Origin: Apostichopus japonicus
Taxonomy: Eukaryota; Echinodermata; Holothuroidea; Aspidochirotida; Stichopodidae
Length of the DNA: 64,000 nucleotides
Direction: 5' to 3'
Assembly (NCBI RefSeq): GCF_037975245.1
Contig: NC_092569.1
Coordinates: 24,167,168 to 24,231,167 of the forward strand
Part shown: positions 33,055 to 45,100 of the stretch, one piece after another
Numbering within the stretch: position 1 is the first letter of the stretch
Layout of the letters: each line of letters starts with the position of its first letter
The notes under the pieces: generated by a model
Told to the model about the DNA's origin: nothing
The model's database searches: none
What the model saw: only the letters and a program-made list of their open reading frames with translations
Made by a program: the position numbers and the translations under genes

Positions 33055-34006
33055 AACGAGCGTGTGGAACGCCATTTTAACATTTACTCAACAATAGCCG
33101 ATATCTTTAATTGATTTTTGGATATCTCTAATTGATTTCCATATAACTAATTCGTTTCCTGATATCTCTTATTCGTTTCCAGATATCAATAAATTAAACA
33201 AACTTGAAAATCCAGAAATGAATTAGATATATCAAGAATTAAATTAGAGATTGGGATTGGAGACATCCAAATTCAGTTTCCAGTACACGTGACTTTCCTT
33301 TTAACTGCACGAACGCGGAAAAGCGGTCTTACTAGTTATTTAACTTTCAATGGATAAAGGTGTGTTTCGAAGAACTTAGAACATGGTGGACTGAATGAAA
33401 GTCCCGCTACAGTGCCAGCGTGCCAAACGCCGTCTGCTGGTGCGTAATTAGAATGTAATCGAAGCACTACTAGCATACTGAACGTTACCATTAAGGCTGA
33501 GCCTTAATGTAGTATGCCTAGGACAATCTAGTACTATAGAAGCCACCGAATTTGAATATGCCTTCGCTTTCCTGGCATATTTGCCAAATTACATGGCGCT
33601 CTTCTTGTTAGAGCTAAAAATCTTTATTCTAAATATCTCTAATTCGAATTTTTGGTATCTTTAATTCAAGTTTAGATATCTCTTATTCTTTTTTTGATAT
33701 CTCGAATTAAATTTTGGATATCTCGAATTCAATTCGAGATGTCTTAATTAATATTCCCATATTTGATATTTTAAATTTTTTTCTTGATTTCTTAAGCGCA
33801 ATTTGAGATATTTTAAATAAAGTTCAAGATATCGAAAATGTAATCTTTGATATCTCAACTTAAATTGGAAATATCTGAAATAATTAAAGCTATCTTCAGT
33901 TTTAATTCGAGATATCTGAAATAAATTTAAAAAATCTCAAATTAAATTGAGTATCTCTCTCATTATTGAATATATGTCAACATGGCGTTCCATACGCACG
34001 CTTCAT
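33055..34006. mobile_element. MITE-like element with about 60-bp inverted ends and GATATC-rich arms
   Basis: The left end (GCGTGTGGAACGCCATTTTAAC near 33060) mirrors the right end (GTCAACATGGCGTTCCATACGC near 33977) and the similarity continues through CAATA. Both arms hold degenerate repeats of a GATATCTCTAATTCRATTT-like word (about 33100-33250 and 33610-33960). No coding frame is present. The target duplication is unclear. Confidence 0.6.
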
Positions 34007-34014
34007 GATCTTTT

Positions 34015-34320
34015 TAAACTCTCCAGTTGAGTCTGCCTTGTTTGGATGACCTTTACAAACCTTGCATGCTGGCGATAAACATCTCTATACCCTTCTCTAA
34101 TAAAGATATGTATGGGCACTACTTGTACTTTAGGCTATATCATATAAATACATTTCTTTTGCCAAATTTGATGTGCACCATATGATATCTTTAGCGATTC
34201 ATAAAGTTACCTGTTTGCTTTCTTCCTCAGTATTGTACAATTACCTTAGAGTTACTTAGTATTTGTGTGAGTGTGCTGCTATCCATCGGGTTTGGAAAAT
34301 AAATGCCAACCTATTTTATT
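34015..34320 (+). repeat. Copy of part of FReD gene 2 intron 6
   Basis: Blocks TGGGYACTACTTGTA, TTTAGGCTATAT, ATATAAATACATT, GCGATTCAT and TTCTTCCTCAGTATTG occur here in the same order and spacing as at about 30245-30610 within intron 6. No exon accompanies it. Confidence 0.7.
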
Positions 34321-34329
34321 TTCTTGAGG

Positions 34330-35590
34330 ACGCTCAGCATAGCAAATAGTAATGTAGTATTCAAGGTTAAATATTTACGTTTCTTTTGTTCTTCGCAACG
34401 CGTATCTCATAAGTAACGTTCGTGACATAAAGCCCAATGGTAGTTTACCAGTCAGGTCAAGATAACAAGCTAGTTGCCTTATTACCATCAACGGCAGTAA
34501 AAATGGCCGTCGAATTCAATACAAAACTGGGAATGAGTATAGGTTTTTTTGCGGCAATGTAATTGAATGTAGCCTACACATTTTTGCTGTAGTATTTCAT
34601 ATCAAGGAGACAAAATAAACATTATTTGAAAAATAGGACAGCGTCTGAACACTCACGTTGGATACATGCTTTTATTGAAAATTCCAGACTAGCTTCATAC
34701 TTCTCTTTCTGATATGAATTATTGTGCTTTGAAAATATCCATGATAGAACGAAACATATCTAGAATTGCTGCACTGCCCCTTGGCTCAGATGTCCCTTTT
34801 ATTCGGCACCTTGCCTCTAACTACCAGGCATATACAATTTGGTCATCATTTACATATTCACGAGGAAACATGAATACCAGTTGTGATTCGTTGATTAAAT
34901 ATGACAGAGCGAACCCTTGGTGAGCCTCTGGACAAATTAGGCCTTGGTCCAATTAATGAATCGCTTGAACCGCATAATTCTGCGCCTGTGCAATTAACAA
35001 ATGAAGAATGATGACGAAATCCTATTTGAAGAGTTAATCCGTAAAATTTGAAATATTGGAAAAGAATAAGAACGTTAAGATTGAATAGCAAATGGCCGCT
35101 AATAATATTATCTGTTTAAGCACCCACTCAACAAATTCAGAAACGAAATGCCAACAAGTGCATTCCAATTATCTTTTGGTCAATTTATTACATCAGCCAA
35201 TTTCCCTCATTCACGCTTTTGAGTCGCTTGCGAGAGACTCAAAAGTTCACTGGGTTTTCTTTGAAGCCAATATACCTTTACTATAAAACCTCAGCCTGTA
35301 AAGTCTACAGTATGTTGTTATATGTGCTAAACAGGAAACAATTCGCCGTTTTCTGAGTGAGATGTCATTGTGGCTCAAAATTAAGTAAACAGATTTAAGA
35401 GACATAAATATTAATAACTCTAAGACTTGAATAGCATGTAGTTTTGACAATTATCATAATATCTTGTTTAGTGTAATAGGTGTATCAAATGGTAAATTAA
35501 ATAACTTAAAGACGGAAGACTGAAGTCAGATCAGTTCTTCAAGTTTCAACATAACTGCGCGCACGCGAGTGTGTGTCCAACTTTGTGTCA
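34330..35590. other. Intergenic region, nothing recognised
   Basis: About 1.25 kb of AT-rich sequence without a convincing exon or mobile-element motif. Confidence 0.5.
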
Positions 35591-35594
35591 AAAC

Positions 35595-36570
35595 TCATAA
35601 GTGGCTCAACTGATTTTCTTCAAACTTGGTGGGAAAGTACCTCAAGGTAAATCCTTCTGTCTCGCAGACCAGCGAAACCAAAGTTCAACATTTGATTTGC
35701 TTTCCTATAACTCTAAGGGGAAACACGGAGTTGACATGGAACCTTCAAAGGTATATTGGAAATGTCAAGTAACATCAAATATGTTTTTGCCTTGGGAACC
35801 GGGGTACCAAGTCACGTGGTAAATGTATATGTTTAGCGCAATTTTGGGTCTAAACTCCTCCTAAACGGCAAACTCGGTGGGAAGGTACCCAAAGATAAAT
35901 GCTTTTGTTTTTCGCAGATTCCCGGAGCTAAAGCTAAAAAGTATAAATTAGTGAAAATCGGTATAATATTAATGTCAAGTACCATCAAAATATGTACTTG
36001 TCATCGGTACCGAGACCAACAGTTACGTGGTTGAAGGTGAATGTTTTGCTCAAATTTGTCAAAAAACCCCTCCTTAAACGGCTGGGCCGATTCCTTTCAT
36101 TTCTCATGTAAGATCCTCGTGTCCTGGAACCAAAGGTCAAATTTAGTTAAAATCGATTTCTTGCTATAACTCCAAGGGAAAACATTCAATTGACATGGAA
36201 CCTTAACAGGTATAATCTAAATGCCAAGTACTATCAAAATATAAAAATTGTTGCCATGGGTTCCGAGGTCAACGGTCTAGTGGTTTAAAGTGAATGATTA
36301 GCGCAAATTTGTGAAAAAGGGCCTCCTTAAACGGCTTGGCCCATTCTCTTCAAATCTTGTGAGAACGTACGCCAGAATAAACCCTTGTGTCTCGTAGAAC
36401 CCCAGAATCAAACGTCAAAGATAGTTAAAATCTATTTCTTGCTTTAACTCCAATGGCAAACAATGAACTGACACATAATCTTCACTGGTATCATAGCAAT
36501 GTCAAATACTATCAAAATATGTGGTTGCCATAGGTAATGAGGTCAACGGTGACGTGGTTATATGTCAAAA
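35595..36570 (+). repeat. Four-copy degenerate tandem repeat (about 210-280 bp units)
   Basis: The word GTCAAGTACYATCAAAATATG recurs in variant form near 35764, 35974, 36223 and 36501. Each copy also has an upstream CTCCTTAAACGGCT-type word, TTTGTGTCTCGCAGA-like and TAACTCCAAGGGAAAAC-like words, and a downstream GAGGTCAACGGTGACGTGGT-like word. Copies differ strongly. Confidence 0.7.
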
Positions 36571-37371
36571 GTATATTTTATACCAGTGCCCAGTCCATTA
36601 TTACAGTCATAGTGAAAATGAGGATCATAAACCTAGCATATACTTAAACCAAGATCTAGCAAGGCCGCACTAGCCTGGACCTAACTGTCATGTTAGGCCT
36701 GGGCAAATGATTAATACAACTAGACTCCAAAGTACAATATTTTGTTTGGCATGGATCAGTGATGTCTCAAAACTTGGCTGACTTGACAGGCTTTGGAATT
36801 CCCCCAAAAAGGTCTACGTGGTACACAAGTTATGCAAGGCGGTAACGATCGACGCGACGATAGCGTGTGTAAGATGGAAATGGGAAAGTTACAGTATATT
36901 CCCTACGTCTAAGCGCGCAAGAGGACAAAGTCGACCTATTGTATATTAACTTCACAGCTGATTGTATGCATGCAGATGTAACGACATTATTTGTTCAAGT
37001 GGTCTATCTTTTTCTGACGCAATTTGCCTTTACTGATGACCTGTAAACTTAAACTAAAGCTGCATATTTCGTTGACTCATTACACTAGAGGGCGCTGCTC
37101 CGCGGCAGCCAGGACTTACGAGCTCTCGCAAATTTTCAAGTTTTTAACTACAACTGGACTCATCCAGTCTGCAGTCGTTATATATCTAGTAGCTTCCAAG
37201 GTGGTGAAGGATATTATCACTCCACTCAGAACTTTCGGAGGTAATTGCATCAAAACTGGTCTGTTTTATCTGTAAACTTTTTCATATCCTTTAGCCTAGC
37301 CGCCTGTTTGCATTACGTGTGAACACGTACATATCATCACGCACAGCGTACAATACGCGGGGAATCAATCA
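36571..37371. other. Intergenic and possible 5' part of the following LINE
   Basis: No gene recognised. The GC-richer segment from about 37085 (GAGGGCGCTGCTCCGCGGC) may be the 5' untranslated part of the LINE, but no boundary is visible. Confidence 0.4.
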
Positions 37372-37989
37372 TTGTTTGACACTATGCCTATACGGTTTAC
37401 AAGAGAGCAGCTACTGGCACTACGTAATCACAAAGCCACACACAATAGTTGTCTGAAATCCGTTTACGAGAAGTGTGATGTGCTATTATTGAAATCCATT
37501 CGGCGGAAACTACGAGGTGTACGCGGTGGTAGAAGGGAAAAGTTCCGAAAAATCCCGATTCCTTCAATAACATTACTCAATGCACAATCGCTCAACAATA
37601 AATACGACGAACTTGTTGGAAATATCAAAGCGATCCAGAAAATACGCGATTCCTGTATCATTGCAGTGACCGAATCATGGCTACGAAGTTCGACCCCGGA
37701 CACTTTGGTGAACATACCGGGTTATCATCTATGCAGGGCCGACCGTGACCCAAGTAAAAGTGGGAAAACCAGGGGTGGAGGACTTATAACGTGGATTAAT
37801 AAAAACTGGTGCAATAACGTCTCGATAAAACAGACGTTTTGCTCTGAACACTTGGAACTTTTAAGAATTATTTGCCGTCCCTTTTACTTGCCTAGAGAAA
37901 TCAGTGCAATAGACATTTTAGTTGTTTACATTCCACCAAGTGCAGAGAGTAAGGTTGCTTTGGACACCGTTAGTGACGTAGGTCTGTGA
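37372..37989 (+). pseudogene. LINE endonuclease (APE type) portion
   Basis: The frame contains SITLLNAQSLNNKYDEL (first catalytic Asn region), AVTESWLRSSTPD (catalytic Glu), GYHLCRADRD and RGGGLITWINKN, the blocks of an APE-type LINE endonuclease. It ends early at 37989; the expected continuation VCEAQHPDGIIISLGDFN lies one frame over from about 37982, so a one-base insertion near 37981 separates endonuclease from RT. Confidence 0.8.
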
Positions 37990-40099
37990 AGCACAACATC
38001 CCGATGGAATTATCATATCATTGGGAGATTTTAACCGAAGAATTTTGAAGGGCTTTTTTCCGCAAGTTACACTCCATACAAGAGGCAATCAGACTCTGGA
38101 CCAATGTTTCACTTCAATTGAGAACTTGTATCGGTGTTCGGTGTGGCCACCTTTGGGAGGATGGGATCATTCTACTGTTCATCTCAAACCGGATTATATT
38201 ACAAAATTCAAAAGGGACAAGCCTGTCGTCAAATCACGTCTCATGTTTAATGACCAGGAGTCATTAGACAAGTTACGTCATATGCTGGAAACGACAGTTT
38301 GGAACTGCTTAACTGACTGGAACGATTTTGATCACACCATGAATGTGATTACGGGATATCTTCAGTTTTGTATCGAAACAACTATGCCGGTGAAGTACTT
38401 CAAGACATACCCAAACAATCACCCATGGATGAACAACAAAGTTAAAAATCTACTGAAAGAAAAACATGGCTTACTGGGAACCAATATTGATCTGCGGACA
38501 GTTAATGCTAAGATCAGAAGCGAAATTCGTTCTGCCAAACGGCAATATAAAGATAAAGTCATGTCCAAGGCATCAACAAATCCAAAGGAAATGTGGAATG
38601 GACTGAAGCTCATGATGGGTTGTAATGACGTAGAAGCCGATCGCAAAACTGTTGATGCTGGTGACCTAAACAAGTTTTTCGAACGACCAAAACAACCTAT
38701 CGACCTCCCAGAAGTGGACGAAACCCTGGAACCACCCTTCACGCTGGATGACGTCACTTCCGTTCTAAGATCGTGTAAGGCATCTCCATCATGTGGCACG
38801 GACAATATTCCCGGATGGTTACTGAAATATTGCCACTCTGAACTCGCACAAGTTGTTTACATGTTATATGCTTATTGTTTTAAGACTGGTTATATACCTT
38901 GTGATTGGAAAAAGAGCAAGATCATACCATTACCGAAACTATCTCGCCCAACTGGAAATAAGGATTATAGACCTATTGCACTAACCAGTGTTTTAATGAA
39001 GTGTTTCGAGAAACTTCTTCGTAGCGAAATATTGAACTGTATTCCATCACTGGACAAATACCAATTCGCATACCGCAGTGGCAGATCGACGGAGGATGCC
39101 TGCCTGCTTCTGGACACTATTCTACGTCAACATGTGGACACTCCTAGTAATTATGCAAGGATTTGTTTTATGGACTTCAGTTCTGCATTTAATACCATTT
39201 GCTGTTCTAAATTACTGGACATTATGAAGGCGTATGTCAGTGACAATGTAATTATTCTACTTTATAATTTCCTGTTTAATCGTACACAGTTTGTTCACTG
39301 TAACAGTGTCAACAGTGATACTCTCGTAATTAACACTGGTGTTCCACAGGGTTGTTGCTTGTCCCCATTACTTTTTGAAATTTATACTGATTCATTAGTC
39401 TCTTGTTATGACAATGTTTATATCTTGAAGTATGCAGACGATACTGCCATAATTGGGATGTGCACCGATAAAAACCCACAATGTCTAACAAATTATTTTG
39501 CAGCCATAAAGTATACTGTGAATTGGTGCAAGGATAATTACATGCTTATTAATGGTAAGAAAACCAAGGAAATGATTGATGATTTTCGTGCAGTGCAAAG
39601 TCATGCCCCATTGTACATTGACAATAATGTGATTGAGGTTGTGTCAGATTTTAAATATCTTGGATTAACCTTCAACAGCTCGCTTACTTAGAATACCCAC
39701 GTGAATAATTTGGCAGCAAAAGCTAAACAGAGATTATATTGTATTCGTAGGCTCGCCGGCTTTGGCTTAGATTTTGATAAGCAGCTTTGGCTTTTTCAGA
39801 CAATGGTGCTGTCTTTCCTTGTGTACTGTGGCCCAGTTTGGTTATCATCCTGTTCTAAAGGACAATTAGACTACTTGAATAAATCCATCAAGTTGTATTC
39901 TACCATCAAGGATGATTTTATTGATCGTATAATATGCCTATGTGCTTCTTCTATAGTCGAGGATTCCGAACACCCTCTTTTTGATTTTTATATGAAACCA
40001 CGTAGATTTTACACGATCCCACGTATGCGAACAGAACGGTTTAGGCGATCATTCTTACCTAGAAGTATTAAAACTATGAATTGTATGATACATAGATAA
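37982..40099 (+). pseudogene. LINE reverse transcriptase portion with one premature stop
   Basis: The endonuclease end (SLGDFN, GGWDHSTV) leads into an RT with KSKIIPLPK, DYRPIALTSVLMKCFEKL, RICFMDFSSAFNTI (motif A), NTGVPQGCCLSPLLF (motif B), LKYADDTAII (motif C) and KKTKEMIDDFR, a signature of Rex1/CR1-like elements. A single in-frame TAG at 39689-39691 (NSSLT*NTHV, probably from TGG) interrupts it; the frame then runs on to the natural-looking end at 40099. The copy is therefore recently inactivated. Confidence 0.85.
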
Positions 40100-40190
40100 C
40101 TTTTTTTAACCTATTTTCATGCTGTAGTCCATTTTATTATATTGTCATTTTATGATGAATATCAATAAATTTTACTTTACTTTACTTCTC

Positions 40191-41110
40191 ATAGGCCATG
40201 TAACATTTATACATTTAATGTGTCAATATCAGCGTGTATAATGCGATTCTGCAAAAAGAAAAAAAAGTGTTTAAGGCTTCAAAATCCCATTTCAACCAGT
40301 CACCTTGCTTGACCAATCATACTATATAACTATTAAAGCAAAGTACATTGCTGATTATTTTCCGTGGTCGGGATGATGATGGTGGTGGTGTTGGCGGCGG
40401 GGAGGGGATTGGAAAGGCCAAAAATAATAATGTGATACATTATTTATACTTCTCCTTGAATATTGTTCTGCGGAGGTATTCTGACAATCGCAGACGATGT
40501 AAAATGTATGTTGAGGAGAAATTCCATTCCTCACTTTTAGTTAATTGTCCCATCTCAAAATATTGTCCTTAAACGAGATACGGTTGCTTGAATCTTTCGA
40601 CAGTGAGTGGTCTATGATGTCATCAGTAAATCTGTTTTTTCGTTCAAAAGCTATATGCAGCTCATTTGAAGACCTTTGACTTCCTCTGTTTATAAATAAT
40701 TGAATTAGGAAAAGAAAAAGAAAGTTATTTCTAGATATTTTGCCCAAATGTTTTCCTCGCTGTTGGCAGATAAGTTACACAGTATTATAAAAAGTGAAAT
40801 AAAAACCACAATGAAAACATAAATTCATCCACTAGAATATATTTACACTCTAGAATAGTCTAGGCTTCATTCGTTTGTTCTTGTTGGATGAACGGGATTG
40901 ACCAGAGTTACTTGTATATCGAATGGTGGATCGGCTTCTGGAAAATGGAACATTTATTTTGTCACAAATTCTAATTTCTTTGGACCTAAAATAGCTGATC
41001 TAGATTATGTTTTTAATACCATCTAAAATCAATTACGGTACTGACTTTAGTTATTTTATACGTCACTGGATAGCATCTGTAAGTCATATTAGAGTGATTT
41101 TTTTGATTAT
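40191..41110. other. Intergenic region, nothing recognised
   Basis: About 0.9 kb without exon or element signals; 40372-40410 is a GATGGTGGTGG-type simple repeat. Confidence 0.5.
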
Positions 41111-41116
41111 CTACAG

Positions 41117-41333
41117 ATGCAAGATTCAAACTTGTTAAATAATACAAGTGGCAACTTGGATTTGCTTTTAGCTATCATCGAGGTGTCTGGTGCAAAAGGA
41201 CTGCGCGAAACCCAACATTAATGGTGATAATCATGCAGCTAGTGAATATCTCGGTATATTATGATATCGTTTGTCTTAATGATGGCTTAACACCAAGTAT
41301 ATTGAAATGAAGGCAAGACCTGTCCAGATATAA
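41117..41333 (+). pseudogene. Relic of a FReD C-terminal exon
   Basis: After an acceptor-like TTATCTACAG|, degraded coding pieces match the last exon of FReD genes in order: YHRGVWCKR, then (next frame) NINGDNHAASEYLGI, then TKYIEMKARPVQI and TAA at 41331-41333. Gene 1 has YRGGAWWFKKC, SLNGNYYG and KYTEMKIKPV at these places. Several stops and frame changes are present. Confidence 0.7.
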
Positions 41334-41639
41334 ATCTGTTGGGTTTTATTAACTTATTTAAATATATTGTAACGATGTTTCTGTGAAGTTGTGGAGCGAT
41401 GGGTGAGTTATGTGTGGTCTGTTTGAAGCCATTGTGTCAGTTTATATCCCCTTTGGAATTTCATGGGAATTATCTCTCTTGACATTAAGTGAACCCGTTT
41501 TAATTTTTACCAGAATATGCCTTTATGTTCCTATCGTTCGACATGCGGTATCAGGCTTATCCATGTATTGTAATGGTATTTATATATAATGTAGATTTGG
41601 GAGGGATTAAACAGTCTACTCTGGTTGCCGTTGAAAGGA

Positions 41640-41755
41640 TGCCATACTAGACTTACCGTCCATCCTCCTCCGTCAGTCATATTATACATATACACTATAT
41701 CGTCTATAATATAGGATGTCACACTAAACAAACCGTCCACCCTCCTCCGCCATGA
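41640..41755 (-). pseudogene. Inverted fragment of the FReD exon-donor 77-bp repeat
   Basis: On the minus strand, about one and a half units of the 77-bp repeat of 14298-14815 are present, with ATAATATGACTGACGGAGG and GGATGGACG|GTAAGTCTAGTATG. It encodes NMTDGGGWT and ends exactly where the duplicated block begins. Confidence 0.75.
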
Positions 41756-42104
41756 TCAGCGAAAATCTTCTTTTACTTCCTCGTTTACAATTACGTCAGC
41801 CGCTTGCAAACTTGCGCATTGGAACGCTGCCACACCCAATCATGCCACTCCATTACATTTCGTAGCTTCTATTTACATACATTCTAACGGAAGACAAGAA
41901 GGGACTTGTTAGATGGGGTGATTCCTTAGTCGCAAACGGCATTTAATACGATACAGACCGTTTAAAGTTTCAATCAGCGTCTTCGGTACTTATTTTTTGA
42001 GAATTTCCGCATTTGGAGCGAAACGGCGAACCATCTTTGATGGTCATTGCAGTCATTGCTGAAGATAATCTCAGTTATCATTCGTCAAGCACAGGGCTCG
42101 CAAT

Positions 42105-45100
42105 ATGGGGAACCAAAGAAGGCAACTTTTCTGCGTCAAATTGTTCACATTGTTGATCGGATGGAATGTCCTTGCATTAATAACGGTAAGTTTCTCATAT
42201 ATTTTATGGTGTGGTTGAGAGAAACGTATTCAAGTTAAAGACTGCAGATACAGACAAAGATTTAACAACTTCGTTATTTTCTCACATCAAAGATCTTTTG
42301 GTCTTCCTTTCAAAACTGAAAATTAAACTGTGTATTTATTATCACTGCAATGTTTGTTACCCTAAGTTGCATTTAACATAGCTGATACTGAAATACAAGT
42401 TTATAAATTTTGAGGAAGGTATTCAGTAATCTCACGAAATGTTTTCGAATATTTAACAATTCAGCTTTTCAACTATCAAAAGATAAAATTTGAAAATAGA
42501 GAAAGATGTTTTAGTAGGTGCTGCAGGTCAGCAATTGGTAAAGTTAAATAGTTGTTTTACGAAACACTCAGAGTTAGGCTGCACTTCTCTATTGTTTCAC
42601 TGGGTTAGCAAATCAACTGCTGCTTTAAATATAATACATGTCATTTTAATACGTCAACTGAACCCAAAAATATTGTTTTGATAATATGGACCAAAGTTGA
42701 AAATAATGTTTCGTGCTGATATTTCTTATCGACCTGTCCTATAAAAAAAAACGATAAAAAACCCGAAAATAACCTTATAAATAAAACGCAAATGTATTTC
42801 AGACTGGCTCATCTGTAAACAAGTGTTATATCTTCAAAAGTCCTGACTTAGTTTGATATATTACTTTTCCAACAAATGAAAGAAGAAAACAAATGAACAA
42901 GGACTTTTGATGTAACATATTGAACTAGAGAAAAATTTCTTTAGTATTTTTCTAGTCTGTTTCGAACGATTAAATCAAAATATTACTTCATATTATACTC
43001 ATTTTTCAATGACAAAAGGAAATGTACAGCTTAACAGACGTGAGTTTTAAACTTGATCTATGAAATGCACATTATAATGATACTAAACATAAATATCAAT
43101 ACTCAGTAAAGTTAAATAGTTGTTTTACGAGAAACTCATATGGATGTTGTACTCCTATATTCTTCACCAAATTAGCAAACTCAACTGCTGTTTTAAATCT
43201 ATTATAAAAGTAATTTAAACACGTCAAAAAAACCCAAAAATATTTTTTAGTATATAGAAGATATAGTTGAACATAATTTGTTGTGTTCATCATTCTTTTC
43301 AACCTGTCCTAAAAGAAAAAAAAAGAAAACGGAAAATAACCTGAAACCTTAAATAACCTTAACAAGTGTTATATCTTTACTAGTCGTGACTCAGAATGAT
43401 ATATTTCTTTTCTAACATATAATGAAATAGAAATATTAGCAAGGCCTTTTGATGTAACGTATTGAATAGTAAGAACTTTTTTGTTGGAAGACTTTTCCTA
43501 GTCTATTTTGAACCATTAAATCAAGCTCGATATACACAGATATCACTTTGTTTAATACTCATGTTTCAATGATATAAGAAAATCTATCGCTTAGCAGACG
43601 TCATTTTAAAATTTTGATTGTAAACTTGATTAATGAAGAGCACTTAATATTGATATTCATCATCAAGATTTGCCCACTCTGTCGAGGGATGATTCTTTGG
43701 CAGTAAATACATTTTCAGCTAGTATATACTCAGCTTGTTAGTCTGAAATCTACGTAGATGATTGGGAATCAAATTATTCAGTTTTAAAATGTCGTTGTAA
43801 GGAACTAGATTTGAAGTCTAGTTGAAGTCTATTCTAGATATTTTCTTGTCATCCCAATCGGTAAGACTATAGGTGTGAAGTCCATGTATATGAATCCCCG
43901 ATAAGGGGAGTCTCAAATTCAGCAATTTATTTAAATTAGAAATGAAACTGAACAAGTTCACAATTTAAAAATTTTGCCGATCCTGTTTTTCCTTACAAAA
44001 AAAAGAAAGAAAAGAATAAAAATAACGAAGCATTTTTATTGCTTTTCTTGAAAGTAATCAAATTCTTATCGATTACTAAATTTCGGTATAATATATAATA
44101 AAGTTCGGTAGGTCTATGTGTTGCTATATACTCTACAAATTATTCTACGCTAGATAAAACATTGTTGATATATTATTTCTTCAATCCTATATGAAGTTTT
44201 TCTGAAAGATTTTAATAATTCATCTGAATAATTTTTCTCTCCATGCATTTAAACTTCCCAAATAATCTCAAATAACGATGAAGATATTGTACTTTGTTAA
44301 TCCTTAATAAATCATCTTAATTTCAACTTGTTATTTTTTTCGTCTAATACAATTACGGACGTTAGAATATTATTTCTTCATAAACATTTACGTACGTATT
44401 CAAACAAAAACACCAATAGGTTCCTCAACGGAACATATTTAACCAAAAATCTTAATCCAGAGCAACCCTTTCCCTTAATCACGTTATTATTTCCAGATAT
44501 CTAAACATAAAATAAAAAAGTAGGCATTTATAAGACGTTTAACGTGCCAAATAATACATCATTTTGAAGACTTTCAAGTTGGTGGTCTACCACCATTCCT
44601 GTGAATGGTCTCCTTGTTCGTTTACTTAAAGAAATTACTTCGTGAAGCACACTTTACAGCGGAAACTGTTTGATTCTTTCTTTCTCCGATAAACAAAAGT
44701 ATTGTCGATATGAAAAACAGGCCATATATGTTAACCTTCTAAATTTAAATATTGGTAAGCTTAGACGGCAGCATTGTTGCTTCGAAAGTCATTGGTTTAT
44801 AAACGCTGCATGTATTGCATATTTACGGTGAGAAAGATCAAACTTGACACGATGTAAACGACCCTGTATATGTGACAGCCTGTTTTAACCACATTTATTC
44901 AATTGAGCTATCCATTGTACATTGGAGAGCAATGCCGCATTACGAACTTCGTTATTTTTAACAAATGTTTTCACAATTGATAGTCCGTTTTATGTACGTT
45001 GCACTCAACGTAACATGCATGTTTACTCATTTTATAATATTTCGAATGTTACCCATGATAGCTTTAAGGTTTTAATCAATGTAGATTGACTATCGAAAAA

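Larger units (their letters stand above)
37372..40190 (+). mobile_element. Nearly complete Rex1/CR1-group LINE
   Basis: Endonuclease and reverse transcriptase follow one another with only two visible lesions, and the 3' end is an ATTTTACTTTACTTTACTT tail near 40165-40188, the short-repeat tail usual for this LINE group. Upstream limits are not defined. It inserted between FReD gene 2 and the second duplicated block. Confidence 0.85.
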
